A stretch of 64,000 nt of DNA, from the NCBI RefSeq assembly GCF_009905375.1, contig NC_133653.1, forward strand, positions 54,785,751 through 54,849,750, in the 5' to 3' direction. This document shows positions 47,612 through 59,700 of the stretch, piece by piece; within the stretch, counting starts at the first letter, position 1; the number at the start of each line of letters is the position of its first letter. Origin of the DNA: Apium graveolens. Its lineage: Eukaryota; Streptophyta; Magnoliopsida; Apiales; Apiaceae. The position numbers were made by a program, and so were the translations under genes. Below the pieces are notes generated by a model. That model did not search any database. It saw only the letters and a list, made by a program, of their open reading frames with translations, and had not been told where the DNA came from.

Positions 47612-48306
47612 TGGGACGGTTACCAGTCTCTTCTTTAACTCTTGAAAGCTTTCCTCGCACTTTTTCGTCCATACAAACTTCTCTTCTTCCCTGTCAACTT
47701 CGTTAATGGGACAGCAATCTTAGAGAAATCTTCCACAAACCTTCTGTAGTATCCGGCTAATCCCAGAAAACTTATGACTTCCGTAGGAGTCTTGGTACTT
47801 TCCCAATTCATTATAGCTTCTATCTTGGTTGGGTCTACTTTGATTCCTTCTTTATTAACTACATGTCCAAGAAATTGCACTTTCTTTAGCCAAAATTCAC
47901 ACTTCGAAAACTTAGCGTACAGCCTCTCTTTCCTCAGAATTTCCAAAAAAATTCTCAAATGCTCCTTATGATCTTCTTCCATCTTGGAGTAAATCAGTAT
48001 ATCGTCAATAAACACAATAATGAACTTATCCAAATATTGCTTGAACACTCTGTTCATAAGATCCATAAATGTGGCTTGTGCATTCGTCAAACCAAACGCC
48101 ATTACCAAAAACTCGTAGTGTCCATATCTTGTTCAAAACGTTGTCTTGGGTGTATCTTCGGCTTTAATCTTTAATTGATGATACCCATATCTTAAATCTA
48201 TCTTGGAGAACCACGAAGCTCCTTTTAGTTGATCAAACAAGTCATCGATTCGCGGTAGAGAGTACTTATTCTTAATCGTCAACTTATTCAATTCGCGATA
48301 GTCAAT
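47612..48306 (-). pseudogene. pol: Reverse transcriptase of element A, broken
   Basis: After a TGA at about 48304 the frame continues as [20 protein letters not shown] and [11 protein letters not shown] (catalytic Asp). Next come a second TGA near 48132, then [20 protein letters not shown] and the catalytic [15 protein letters not shown] at about 48020-47975. The connection reads [21 protein letters not shown] frameshift near 47640 separates it from RNase H. Apart from the breaks all RT blocks are present. Confidence 0.9.
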
Positions 48307-50190
48307 TCATAACCTCAAACTTCCATCCTTTTTCTTTACAAACAACACCGGTGTGCCCCACGGGGATACACTCGGCCGAATTACTCCTTTATCCAACAAT
48401 TCTTGCAACTGAGATGCCAATTCCTTCATCTCGACTGGTGCTATACGATAGGGAGCTTTCGATACTGGTTCCGTTCCAGGAGCCAAATCAATCGTAAACT
48501 CGATCTCTCTATCTGGAGGTAGTCCAGGCAATTTATCAGGAAATATATTAGGAAAATCTCTTACTATTGGGATATCTTCAATCCTTACGGATTCTTTTTC
48601 CACATCCATAACATGAGCTAAATAAACTTCGCATCCTTGACGTAATAATCTTCTCATCTCGATAGCTGTTAGAAACTTCTTCTCTTGCCTCTTCCCTTTG
48701 AATATCACCTCCCCACCATCCTTGGTTCTTAACTTCACCTTCTTACTTTTACATTCTATTTGCGCCTCATGGTTTGACAACCAATCCATTCCTAGTATAA
48801 CCTCAAATTCTCCTAGCTTAAAGGGAATTAAGTCACCAAAGAAGTGTCGACCTTCTATAATCACATCACAATTGAGACAAACTTTGTTAACAATAACTTT
48901 CTCTTGATTTTCTACTTCTATAATCAAATTAGGTTCCAGAGGATACACAACACAATTTAACTTATCAAGAATACTTTCAGAGATTAAAGATCTAGTTGCT
49001 CCAGAATCCATTAATACTTTTACTTCTACTGAGTTAATAACAAGCATACCTGCTATCACGTCCACATCTTGCACCGCATCTTTCATTGTCATATTAAAGG
49101 TCCTAGCTCTGGGTTGAGCTGATGGTGCTGGGAGAGATGGTGGTCCAGCAATCCTAAGAACATTGGCCTTCTGAACAGGCTCCTTGCAATTCCTGGCCAT
49201 ATGGCCCACCTTTCCATACTTGAAACAAGCCAATTCAGGCTTCCTTGCTCCATTTGGACACCTCGAAAAGTAATTCCCTTTCTGGTTGCACTTCAAACAG
49301 GTCACGTCCAACTTATTACACCTTCTCGGGTGTCTCTTTCCACAATTCTTGCATTCTTGAATCTGAGGTCTATTATCCTTTCTCGGTTGTCCTGCTTTCT
49401 GGAAACGGTTCTTTTGGGTTCCGTTACCGGATTTAAACTTCTGAAATTTTTGGTGCTGACCTCCACCATTCCTTCCAAACTTTCCTCTAAACTTTGAACT
49501 TCCTTGCTCTTGCTCCGAGCTTTCAAATTTTCTTTTCCTTCCTTCATTTTCTCTTCTCGCAGCTTCACGCTCTCCTTCTACTATCATTGCCTTCTGTACC
49601 AAAGCAGCATAATTCTTGATTTCCAACAACGCTACTTGACTCATAATCCATGGCTTAAGTCCATGTTGGAACCTCTTATCCTTCTTTACCTCTGTATTTA
49701 CATACTCAGGTACGAATGTAGACAACTCTGAAAATTTCACTTCATACTCCGCTACCGACATATCCTCTTGCCTAAGGTCCAAAAATTTCATTTCCAACTG
49801 ATCTTACATATAACTTGGAAAATATTTCTCCAAGAACATTTCAGTGAACTTCTCCCAAGATAAGTCATTTCCATCCAACAACGCCTTCGAAGATTCCCAC
49901 CAGAAGCTCGCTTCATCTTTAAGGTAATAACTCGCATACTGGGCTTTCTTGTCGTCCTTAACTTCTGCTAATTCAAAGGCTTTTTCCATTTCTCCTAACC
50001 ATGACTGTGCTTTTATCGGATCGGGCAATCCTAAGAATTCTGGGGATGAACAGATTGAAAGTGTTTAAAGTTTCCAACTTTAGGGGCCACAGGTTGTTGC
50101 AAAAGCTGAGCAAGTCTGCTCATCATGGTGGTTTTTGGGTTTACTTCTGGGTCTTGGGTTGGGATTTCTTCTTCTTGGTGATCTGGTGAG
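48307..50190 (-). pseudogene. gag-pol: Gag, protease and RT start of element A
   Basis: ATG at 50190 (MAISPDHQEEEIP). Gag is interrupted by a shift and stop near 50040, then WLGEMEKAFELAEVKDDKKA and SFWWESSKALLDGNDLSWEK, a stop at 49804 and EMKFLDLRQEDMSVAEYEVK. Three zinc knuckles lie at about 49360-49190. The first is the short CKNCGKRHPRRC form. In the second the His is replaced (CLKCNQKGNYFSRC), and in the third the second Cys is replaced (CFKYGKVGHMARNC). Protease: VLMDSGATRSLIS at about 49020-48985 with downstream ILGMDWLSNH. RT begins at APYRIAPVEMKELASQL and GVIRPSVSPWGTPVLFVKKK. A likely splice acceptor (TTTCTCAATCAG) lies 14 bases before the ATG. Confidence 0.88.
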
Positions 50191-50690
50191 ATGGCCATTT
50201 CTTACAAACCTGATTGAGAAATTATTTAGCAATACGATAGCATGGCATATATAATAGCATTTTATTATGGAATCTCTTTTGCGGGTTTTAAGCTTTACCC
50301 AATTTTGCACATGCAATCCTATTACTACATAATTCTCATATCAGTGTTGTTTTCTCATGGCACAGAATAGGGTGCTACGAATTTTAAACATGGTTATACG
50401 AAAACATGGTATTCGGAACAGTTTATGCAAATCTTTAGGGCGCACGATAGAAAACAAGATGTATAATGGATTTATCAAACAAGGGGGTACATAAATAAAA
50501 GTCTGGTTATCACAAGTTCAGGAATAAGGTACAATAACAGGGTTAAATAGAGGAAAAATTGGAAAATATCCCATATCTACCCCTAACTTCTAATAACTAC
50601 TACAATGTTCCGAAATACAATACAACAAATAAAAAAAGGATCCCGGCATCTGACCAAGTATCCCAAAGCCTACCGGCACTGAAAAACAAC
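50191..50690 (-). other. Spacer between pre-gag ORF and gag in element A
   Basis: About 500 bases with no convincing frame, pyrimidine-rich just before the gag ATG on the minus strand. Element B has a spacer of similar length at 54610-55068. Confidence 0.5.
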
Positions 50691-50851
50691 AACTACGGGC
50701 TCGACCAACAGTCCCGTCTAACAACGAATCATCCAGAATCTCTCTCAACACAACCAACATCCAGCGAATGATCTTGTGCAGCCTCCGGGCCTCAGCATTA
50801 GCATCACTAGTGGATGGTCCCTCATCCAATCTCCTCCGGGCAACCTGCTCC

Positions 50852-52513
50852 TGAAAGAAATATGTCCTAAGTCCAATCATGTATTAGGATTTAGGAATAA
50901 CTTTTATGTAATCTGTTTTGATTTCATTGATATTAATAAAGAATTGTTTTGTTTTTATTACGGGCTTTATCTATTTAAGTGTTTAAATAAGATATACCAT
51001 AGTTTAGAGTAAAGCTTTTTATGGATTATGATGAGATCATAATAGTGAGACCTAAAAAGATGATAACTCTAAACTTAAATAGTTCATGGTCATAGGATTA
51101 CTAACTGGTAATTAATAATCTGAAAAGATCGGTACATACTATGCTTGCTTCATTATGAAGGATGTCTGTTCTCATAGACATTTGTGTGGTGACACTATAG
51201 CTAGTATGTAGGTGCTTATTATGGAATAAGTTCACTCAACATGACTCGCCCAGCTGAACAACTGATGGAGTTCACTCACGTGTCAGCAGTTGTTCGCTTA
51301 GTGATAGTTGTACAAGTATCCTTAGACTTGAGGTCATCATAGTCATCTTGTGTACACTGAACTATGCTTTGGTTTAGTTCTTAGTCTCCAGGGACAATTA
51401 TTAGGGCTCTTCTGGGTATAGGAATTTGTACACGAAGATAGTGTATGATCAATAAAGGATCTACCCCTTCCAGTGAAGGAAGTGAATGTTCAAGGCTGAT
51501 CCACTTATGCTAGTTCAGGAATCTCTGGCCAGAGTACATGAAATTAGAAAGGGAGTTTCTAATTTGCATAGAACTACGCATAGTAAATGGTAAACAAGTG
51601 ATAGAATTAGATAGGCTTGACACGAGATCCATGCCTTGTATTTAATCGGGACATTGTAGGGTAGAAGGAGTTTATTGTACGGTAACTATTCACTGACAGG
51701 TTCTTGGTATTCTAAGCAGTGAATTCATATTATCCGGATAGTCGCGATATGTTGAGAAGCATCACTCACGATGTAGAATAAATGTGATTAATTAGTTAAT
51801 CATATTTAATAAATTAGAGAATTTATATAAATAATGATAAAATAGTTTTATTATTATTTATTTCTACTACCGGCTTAATATTGAACCTACAGGGTCACAC
51901 CATAAAAAGAGAATGATTTTATGGTGGAGGAATTAATTAATAATGGCTAATAATTATTTATTTGTGAAATAAATAATTAATTGGCAAATTTAATAATTGA
52001 TTAAATGAGATTTAATTGATTATAAATTAATTAAGAAAAGTTCTTAATATTATTAATTAAGGATTTAATTTTTGGAAATTAAACCAAGAGAGAGAATTAA
52101 TTCTAAAGTGTTTAGAAAAAGGATTAATAATTAAAAGGTGTTTTAATTATTAATGAGAATAATAAATGGGATAATAATAATATTATTTATGGGAAAATTT
52201 CAGCTGAAAATTTTGCCTATAAATACACTATTATAGACCCTATTTTATTTGAACCCAAGAAACCCAAAAGTTTCAGAAAACCAAATTCTCTCCACCTCCT
52301 CCTCCTCCTAAAAGTCGTTTTCTTGGTGGATACCGGTGGAGTGCTTCACACTTGAGGAGCAACTGCTGAGGATCTCTGATCGTTGTCTCTGAATTAATTT
52401 TAAAAGGTTAGATTCGATCCCTCGAATTTTTATTCACGATTTATATGCTTTTATTTGGATTTTGTATGTGTAAAAGTATTTTACCATGCCCCGCTGCGTT
52501 TAAAAATCCAACA
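50852..52513 (+). repeat. Copia-type solo LTR in element A
   Basis: 1662 bases from TGAAAGAAATATGTCC to AAAAATCCAACA, with the perfect duplication GCTCC (50847-50851, 52514-52518). TATAAATA lies at 52218-52225 and a CT-rich transcribed leader follows. The TGTCCTAAGTCCAATC start resembles other plant copia LTRs. No internal region or coding sequence is present. Confidence 0.88.
52218..52225 (+). promoter_or_regulatory. Putative TATA box of copia solo LTR
   Basis: TATAAATA in GCCTATAAATACACT, about 290 bases before the LTR end. Confidence 0.6.
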
Positions 52514-52886
52514 GCTCCACCAACTTAATCCGGACTCGCCACTCATCATCCATAACTTAAGTGCTCTGCCTAGTCTCTCGAGCTAGCCTATCCACCAAAG
52601 CTCCCAACTCAGGAATACGGGAGTAAACAAAGTCTCGGTCCTGGGCTAACTTGCCACCAACACTGACAAGTACAGTCTTAGGCATCTCAGACTCTGGCTC
52701 AGGGGCAGGGGTCTCTGAATCTGGCCTCAAGGGTGAAATCTGCATAGGGATCTCACTACTCTCAGAAGGATCCTCCTCTGGATCTGAACTAACATACACA
52801 GGCTCCTCTGGAGAGGGTGGAATGGGGTCCACTGGGGTACCGGTCAAACTAATCTCAGAATCTGAATCACTACCACTATTGGGATC

Positions 52887-52962
52887 CTGAGAGAAAACAT
52901 AAAACAACAACCAAGAAACGGCATTAGGGTTAAATAAAGCTTCCAGCTAACTCACACCCTAC
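52887..52962 (-). other. Candidate 76-base intron in element A leader
   Basis: On the minus strand GAG precedes GTAGGG at 52962. A branch-like CCCTAATG lies mid-way, and a T-rich run ends in CTCTCAG at 52887 before GATCCC, where the pre-gag frame begins. Length is near the lower limit for plant introns. In the second A copy (45900-45990) the donor GT reads TT and the acceptor reads AAG, so that copy could not splice here. Confidence 0.35.
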
Positions 52963-53020
52963 CTCTAGTTGCCACTTTAGCTAATATATATTTTCCTTAG
53001 ACTATTCCTAATAGTCTAAC

Positions 53021-54234
53021 TGTAATATCCGGGATATATCGTGTAAGTATTTTTGCTAATAAATAATTAATATATGTGTGTTCAGTATCTGTTCTGTGAA
53101 TTAATTGTTAAGTGTTAAATATGTTTGGATATTTAAAAATATTATTAATTGAGTATTTTAATTTTATATGTCCAAAATAAAATATAGATAATTGCCATAT
53201 CTTCCTAATTATTTTTATGTTGATTTATGAATTTATAAGGATCATATGAAATTTATAAAATCTTTTTTCGGGTATTTAAAATTTATTTTATAAAAACGGG
53301 AACCAGCCGACGTCATCTGTTGTTACATTTTAGGAACCCGAAACTCTTCCGAGAACTCCTTCCTAACCTAATTGTAATATTCCGAGCATATTCCATGTTT
53401 CGACTTTTTCGATCCGGCGTACGGTTTGTCCTGCACGGGTCCCGGCGCAACATTTTCGATACAATATTCGTTTCGGTAAATCAATAAAACTCGTATTTTT
53501 CGATAAACGGGAGCTTTTTATTAAACTATCCCAATTATCACCTCGTCGTACGTGTAACCAGGCGCTGAGACCAAGACCGCAGTACAAATTGTACTGGTTT
53601 GGATAACTATCCCGAAAACCGATATCGTTTGGATCAGTTTTTACAAATAAACGTGTCGTTTTATATCCGGAATGATCCAACGGGATACTAATTTTCCGTA
53701 ATTATAAATAGCCTTTTTCCGTATTTTATTTCGTATCAAAATCATTTGCAGACAGTTAATTATATAATTTTCCAGAGAAAAACCTTATATTCATATAATC
53801 TTCCAAGAATCAAACAGGAAAACGAAGGTGTTATTGATCTCTGTTTTCAAAGCTCGAGTACTCAATCCAAAGGTCTTGAGGTGTTTTATCAGATTCTGTG
53901 TTCCAAATCACTGCACAAATCAAGGTTTATTTTCTGAAAATTTATTTATTTTCGAATTATTTTTATTAAAAATATGAATTTTTGTTCGAATGATTGTTTG
54001 TATGATTTGATGATTGCATGTTGTAGAGCTTATTTTCCTGATAATTTTCATATGTCATACGTCTGATTTGGAGTTCAATAACATGCTCAAAAGTGGGTTT
54101 AATTCTCGAATTTCAAAATTAGGGTTTATAACCCGTATGAATGTTTTCAATTGAAATTTGGGGCTTTTTGATTTAGGGGTTATTAGCTGTTGATTTATAG
54201 TGGATTATGTTCCTTATCAAATTTGCAATCGATT
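53021..54234 (+). repeat. 5' LTR of element B, truncated
   Basis: Aligns with 56723-57936 at high identity, then diverges after CAATCGATT. The following ~2.2 kb of LTR and the primer site are missing. TATAAATA lies at 53703-53710. Confidence 0.9.
53703..53710 (+). promoter_or_regulatory. Putative TATA box of B LTR (5' copy)
   Basis: TATAAATA in TAATTATAAATAGCC; the 3' LTR has the same at 57405-57412. It survives the 5' LTR truncation. Confidence 0.5.
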
Positions 54235-54252
54235 TATAGTTGATTTATAGCT

Positions 54253-54609
54253 GTGAGGCCACCTATCAGAGGACCCCCACCTACTGATTCAGGCTTTACT
54301 GGTCATTCAGTTACAGGAGTACCTTTCCAGTTCTCTTCCTATCCTGTCCCATATCATCAGTTTGAGGCTTGCCTTATGGAGCAGCGATTCCTTCAGGGTC
54401 AGATTCGGGAGTTACTACATATTATGCGTACCAGAGAGGTTGGGAGTGGTGAGAGGCGACTCAGAGAGAGGCTACAGGCGTTTCGTAGAACAGCTGCAGT
54501 GAGGATTGCTGAGGCTACACATGAGGACATCACCCCTGATTTCTTAGTGGAGTGGGCTAAGTGGGTTCTAGAGGAGCTTGAGGAGATTGGAGGTCCAGAC
54601 TTGCCATGA
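54253..54609 (+). CDS. Pre-gag ORF of element B (5' truncated)
   Basis: The frame runs in from the deletion junction and ends at TGA 54607. Pro-rich start (RPPIRGPPPTDSGF), then the helical, charged part QIRELLHIMRTREVGSGERR and LVEWAKWVLEELEEIGGPDL. Its place between LTR and gag, and the Pro-rich-then-helical layout, match the ORFs in A and D. Function unknown; probably the C-terminal half only, since the deletion removed upstream sequence. Confidence 0.55.
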   Translation: MRPPIRGPPPTDSGFTGHSVTGVPFQFSSYPVPYHQFEACLMEQRFLQGQIRELLHIMRTREVGSGERRLRERLQAFRRTAAVRIAEATHEDITPDFLVEWAKWVLEELEEIGGPDLP

Positions 54610-55068
54610 GTCAGAAATCCAGAGATGGAGATACTGAGCAGTGTTATTATAACTGAGTAGTATGTACAGTAGTGTATAGTGTGTATTAGTAGACTTTTGA
54701 GTTGTATTTATAGACTAGCTATGCTGACTAGTGAGTAGGTTGTTGTACCCTTTTGCTTTTACTTTCGAAGCGTCTTTACGCTTGTACTACCCAAAACTTT
54801 TGATCTATATATATCAGTACCTTTCCTTTCCAGTATTGTCATTATTTTACTGCACCTGTTTTACTTTAGCTTATTTATTGCACCAGTTATACCCCTGTGA
54901 TACCATGTACCCTGTTTTTCATAACTGTTTATATTCTGTAAAGAAGCATGCAATTTACTTAGTTATAACTATTTTCAAAAAGGAGATATTTCTGTTTTAC
55001 AAAACTTTTCTTTTCTACAAAGAATTTAGTTTAAAAGCTAAATAAGTTGTTTGATTCTTTACAGAAAA
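54610..55068 (+). other. Spacer between pre-gag ORF and gag in element B
   Basis: 459 bases, T-rich, without a supported frame. It ends TTTGATTCTTTACAG four bases before the gag ATG, a good match to a plant 3' splice site. Confidence 0.55.
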
Positions 55069-56685
55069 ATGCATCCCAGAAGAAATACCTGCACCAACAC
55101 CCAGAATGAAGAAACCAACAACAACAATAACAACCAAGATGATACAAACCCGAATGTGAACCCAGGACCCATAGACCCAGCAATAGCCCAGATTCTTCAA
55201 ATCTTGGCCCAACAAACAGTTCACCTGGCACAACAACAATAAAGGCAGACCAATCCCCAGGTAACTTTCAAAACTTTTCAGGCAGTAAACCCACCAGAAT
55301 TCAAGGGTTCTTTAGAGCCGATTGAAGCAAATGTTTGGTTAAAGGAAATAGAGAAGGCATTTGCCTTAGTAAAAGTAAAAGAGGAGCAGAAGGTTGAGTT
55401 TGCAAGTTACTATCTGAAGAATGAGGCCACCTATTGGTGGGAGATGGTGAAGACATTGGAAGGTACAGATGTTATTACTTGGGAGAGGTTTAAGGAATTG
55501 TTTTTAGAAAAGTATTTCCCTCAGTTTGTCCAGGATCAAATGGAGTTGAAGTTTTTAGAACTAAAGCAAGGAAACATGTCGGTGACAGATTATGAGAGTA
55601 AGTTTGAGGAATTATCAAGGTATGTGCCGTCATATGTGGATACTGACAGGAAGAAGGCTAAGAGATTCCATCAAGGTTTGAAACCATGGATCAGAGGGAA
55701 GGTAGCCATATTTGAATTGGATACCTATGCAGGAGTGGTACAGAAGGCTATGATTGCGGAGACAGAGAGTGAGATGTCACAGAAGGAGAATGAAAGCAAG
55801 AAAAGGAGATTGGAAGGGAATGAGAGTCAGTCACAATCAGGGAAGTTTCCAAATTTTAAGAAGGGCAAATTTCAGCCAGGAAGAAATTTTAATTTCAAGA
55901 GACAGAATGCAGGCGACGGAGGCCAGGGCAACCGTCCAGTTAATGCGAATCAGCCGAATCAGTTGAGACTAACTTTTCCAGATTGTCAAGTATGTGGAAA
56001 GAAGCATGGAGGAGGTTGTAATAAGTTAAATGTGGTATGTTTCAAATGCAACCAGAAAGGGCACTATTCGAGGGAGTGCTGAAATCAGCCAGCAAGAGAG
56101 CCAGTATATAAGGATCAGCCTATCCGGAATCCAGCAATGAAGGTTCTAGCCATTGGATTTACGTGCTTCAAATGTGGAAAGCCAGGACATATGGCCAGGG
56201 ATTGCAAGACACCAGCCCCAGTCGGTAATGCATTGAGGATTATGGGATCTATCCCAACAGTGAATGAGACTCCAAGGGCTAGAGTTTTTGACATGTCTGT
56301 GAAGGGATTAACGAGGTTTGAAAAGAAAGGAAAGCTGAGCCCAAGATATGTTGGACCTTTTGAGATTCTAAAGCGCGTTGGCAAAGTAGCATACGAGTTG
56401 GCGTTACCTCCGCACATGTAGCACATTCACAATGTTTTTCATGTATCTATGCTTAAGAAGTATAATCCAGACTCCAGGCATGTAATAGAATATGAGCCAA
56501 TAGAGCTTCAGGCAGATTTGTCATATGTAGAAAGTCCGATAGAGATTTTAGTGAAAAGAGAAAAGGTATTAAGAAACAAAGTGATAAAGCTAGTAAGAGT
56601 ATTATGGAGAAACCCAAAGGTTGAAGAGTCAACCTGGGAATTGGAAAGTGATATGAGAGAAAAGTACCCTCATTTGTTTTCTTAG
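55069..56685 (+). pseudogene. gag: Gag fused in frame to integrase C-terminus, element B
   Basis: One reading frame from ATG 55069 (MHPRRNTCTN) to TAG/stop at 56683, with in-frame stops at 55240, 56080 and 56419. Gag domain: EANVWLKEIEKAFALVKVKE, WERFKELFLEKYFPQFVQDQ, QGLKPWIRGKVAIFELDTY. Zinc knuckles: CQVCGKKHGGGC, CFKCNQKGHYSREC and CFKCGKPGHMARDC. At about 56305 gag (RARVFDMSVK) passes directly into the integrase end: GKLSPRYVGPFEILKRVGK, VFHVSMLKKYNPD and a chromodomain-like tail VIKLVRVLWRNPKVEESTW. Protease, RT, RNase H and the integrase core are absent. Each of the three stops could come from CAA, CGA or CAG by C to T. Confidence 0.92.
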
Positions 56686-56706
56686 GAGATTCTGAGGACA
56701 GAATCC

Positions 56707-56722
56707 TTTTAAGGGGGAAAGA
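56707..56722 (+). other. Polypurine tract of element B
   Basis: TTTTAAGGGGGAAAGA immediately before the 3' LTR start TGTAATATCC. Confidence 0.9.
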
Positions 56723-59700
56723 TGTAATATCCGGGATATATCGTGTAAGTATTTTTGCTAATAAATAATTAATATATGTGTGTTCAGTATCTGTTCTGTG
56801 AATTAATTGTTAAGTGTTAAATATGTTTGGATATTTAAAAATATTATTAATTGAGTATTTTAATTTTTATATGTCCAAAATAAAATATAGATAATTGTCA
56901 TATCTTCCTAATTATTTTTATGTTGATTTATGAATTTATAAGGATCATATGAAATTTATAAAATCTTTTTTCGGGTATTTAAAATCTATTTTATAAAAAC
57001 GGGAACCAACCGACGTCATCTGTTGTTACGTTTTTGGAACCCGAAACTCTTCCGAGAACTCCTTCATAACCTAATTTTAATATTCCGAGCATATTCCATG
57101 TTTCGACTTTTTCGATCCGGCGTACGGTTTGTCCTGCGCGGGTCCCGGCGCAACATTTTCGATACAATATTCGTTTCGGTAAATCAATAAAACTCGTATT
57201 TTCGATAAACGAGAGCTTTTTATTAAACTATCCCAATTATCACCTCGTAGTACGTGTAACCAGGCGCTGAGACCAAGACCGCAGTACAAATTGTACTGGT
57301 TTGGATAACTGTCCCGAAAACCGATACCGTTTGGATCAGTTTTTACAAATAAACGTGTCATTTTATATCCGGAATGATCCAACGGGATACTAATTTTCCG
57401 TAATTATAAATAGCCTTTTTCCGTATTTTATTTCGTATCAAAATCATTTGCAGACAGTTAATTATATAATTTTCCAGAGAAAAACCTTATATTCATATAA
57501 TCTTCCAAGAATCAAACAGCAAAACGAAGGTGTTAGATCTCTGTTTTCAAAGCTCGAGTACTCAATCCAAAGGTCTTGAGGTGTTTTATCAGATTCTGTG
57601 TTCCAAATCACTGCAGAAATCAAGGTTTATTTTCTGAAAATCTATTTATTTTCGAATTATTTTTATTAAAAATATGAATTTTTGTTCGGATGATTGTTTA
57701 TATGATTTGATGATTGCATGTTGTAGAGCTTGTTTTCCTGATGATTTTCATATGTCATACGTCTGATTTGGAGTTCAATAACATGCTCAAAAGTGGGTTT
57801 AATTCTCGAATTTCAAAATTAGGGTTTATAACCCGTATGAATGTTTTCAATTGAAATTTGGGGCTTTTTGATTTAGGGGTTATTAGCTGTTGATTTATAG
57901 TGGATTATGTTCCTTATGAAATTTGCAATCGATTGGTATATAGCTCGTTAACAGAGGATGTCTGAATCGAAGGGAGTTGTGTTTTGAAAATTTCCGAAGT
58001 TCGCCGGAAACCGGCGATGTTCTTGGCCAATTTCCGGCCAAGTCTGGGTTTATTTGAATGATTTGATTGCATGAATAAGTTCCTGGTTGTCTGTATTTGT
58101 GATCTGGAGCTTGTGGTGAGGTGAGGGTGCCAGAATCGTGTTCTCCGGCCACCCCTGTATTTTCCGGCGACGAGGGATGTAAAATTGCAGTTTGGTACCT
58201 GGACTTTTGGGGACGATGCAGTTTGGTCCCTGAAGTTTCCAGAGTTTGCAAATTTAGGATTCCTGTTTTAAAAATATTCAAAAATCATATTTCCTATTTA
58301 TTTTTATTATAAAAATTCGTTTTAATTTCTGAAAATTCTGAAAATTATTATTTTAATTCCAAAAAATATTTTTAATTCAAAATTAAATCTGAATTAATTA
58401 TTTAATTAATTTCAGTTAATTTTTAATTGATTAATTAGTCAATTAATTCGAAAATTAATTGATTAATTGATTTAATTAATTATTAATTGATTTTATTAAA
58501 TTATTTAATTAGATTTAATTATTTAAAGATGATTTAAAAATTCCGAAAAATAGTTTCGAGCTTTAAAATATTATTCTAAATTATTTTCAAGGCTCGATAA
58601 TTATTATAAAATTGTTTTAAAGCCAAAATGGGCCAACCGAACCCTGTTTATTACACCGAAATTGATCCAACGACCCGTTTTAATTCTGAAAAATGTTTTA
58701 AAATCATTTTAAATATCCGAAAGTCTATTTATGACCCGAGACTTCTTTATAAATGATATAACATTGATTATGTGATGTGTTATGTGATATATGTGATTTG
58801 TTGGTTAACTGTCGGTTTGTATATTCGATGTTTACTTGTTTATTGCGTAACTTTCAATCCGTTAATCGGATTTGGGTGAAACGAAGGGTAGATAGAAGTA
58901 TGTGTGGAATAAAAATCGTATGAGTTGAATATTGATAGATGATTATGATATGTGAGCAGAAGAGGCAAGGCGTAGAAAAGGAAAACAGGTAGTCGAGGAG
59001 TAAAACAGTGGTGCTTGAAAGCGAGTGCATTAGAGTAAGCTAGTATCAGGCAAGTGTTCTGAACTTTCTCGAGATATTGTAGTGATTGATATTCCTATTT
59101 TATATTGCAAGTGCTTTGAAGCACTGAACCCTAAACCTTGATTCCAGTTATTGATCTTGAGCCGTAAACCTGATTCTTTCTAGACCATTGATTGTTGTAT
59201 ACCCAAATACGAACCTCAAATATACGATACTACTCCACAAATACATACAAACTAAATATTAAACACTGAACCAGATTGCTTACACATTCAAAACATTATG
59301 TCTTATATTTTGAAAGACCAAATCCTTGGAACCTGAAATGTTGATTCCTTTGTTATCCAATTCTTTCATTACCTAACAGCCAAGCTTTGGAAATGCCATA
59401 TTGATCTTTACACAGATTGAAACCATTTTCATTATTGAACGTCCAATGTTATTAATGATGTTATTTATTGTTTATTACTGTTTATTTTGTTATTATGTTA
59501 GAATTGGATTGTTTTTATCAAATTGTGGACCAGATTCGTGGTCAAACCATATAATGGTCAAGTTAGGCCAATGTGTGCCTTGGATCTATTAGTTAGAGCA
59601 GTGTTGTGTGCTTTGCTCGGGGTTAGTGCGTGACTGATCAGAAGCCTAACCTTGATTTTTTTTAAATGAAAATATAATATCCAATTCTAAATCATAATCC

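Larger units (their letters stand above)
50691..52910 (-). pseudogene. Pre-gag ORF of element A, split by a copia solo LTR
   Basis: Two exon-like parts on either side of the solo LTR: 52910-52519 and 50846 to about 50710. The first is acidic and Pro/Ser-rich (SGSDSDSEISLTGTPVDPIP), then helical (FVYSRIPELGALVDRLARET). The second continues in frame with EQVARRRLDEGPSTSDANAE and ARRLHKIIRWMLVVLREILDD. The first ATG lies within a sequence that also looks like a 3' splice site (TATGTTTTCTCTCAG before GATCCC), so the true start may be spliced. No known domain. Equivalent ORFs are at 23360-24121 and 54253-54609. Confidence 0.6.

Noticed and set aside
48698..49731. Several plus-strand open frames of 60-98 codons
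   Set aside because: Antisense shadows of the gag-protease region of element A; composition is hydrophobic because zinc-knuckle and Lys-rich codons are read backwards.
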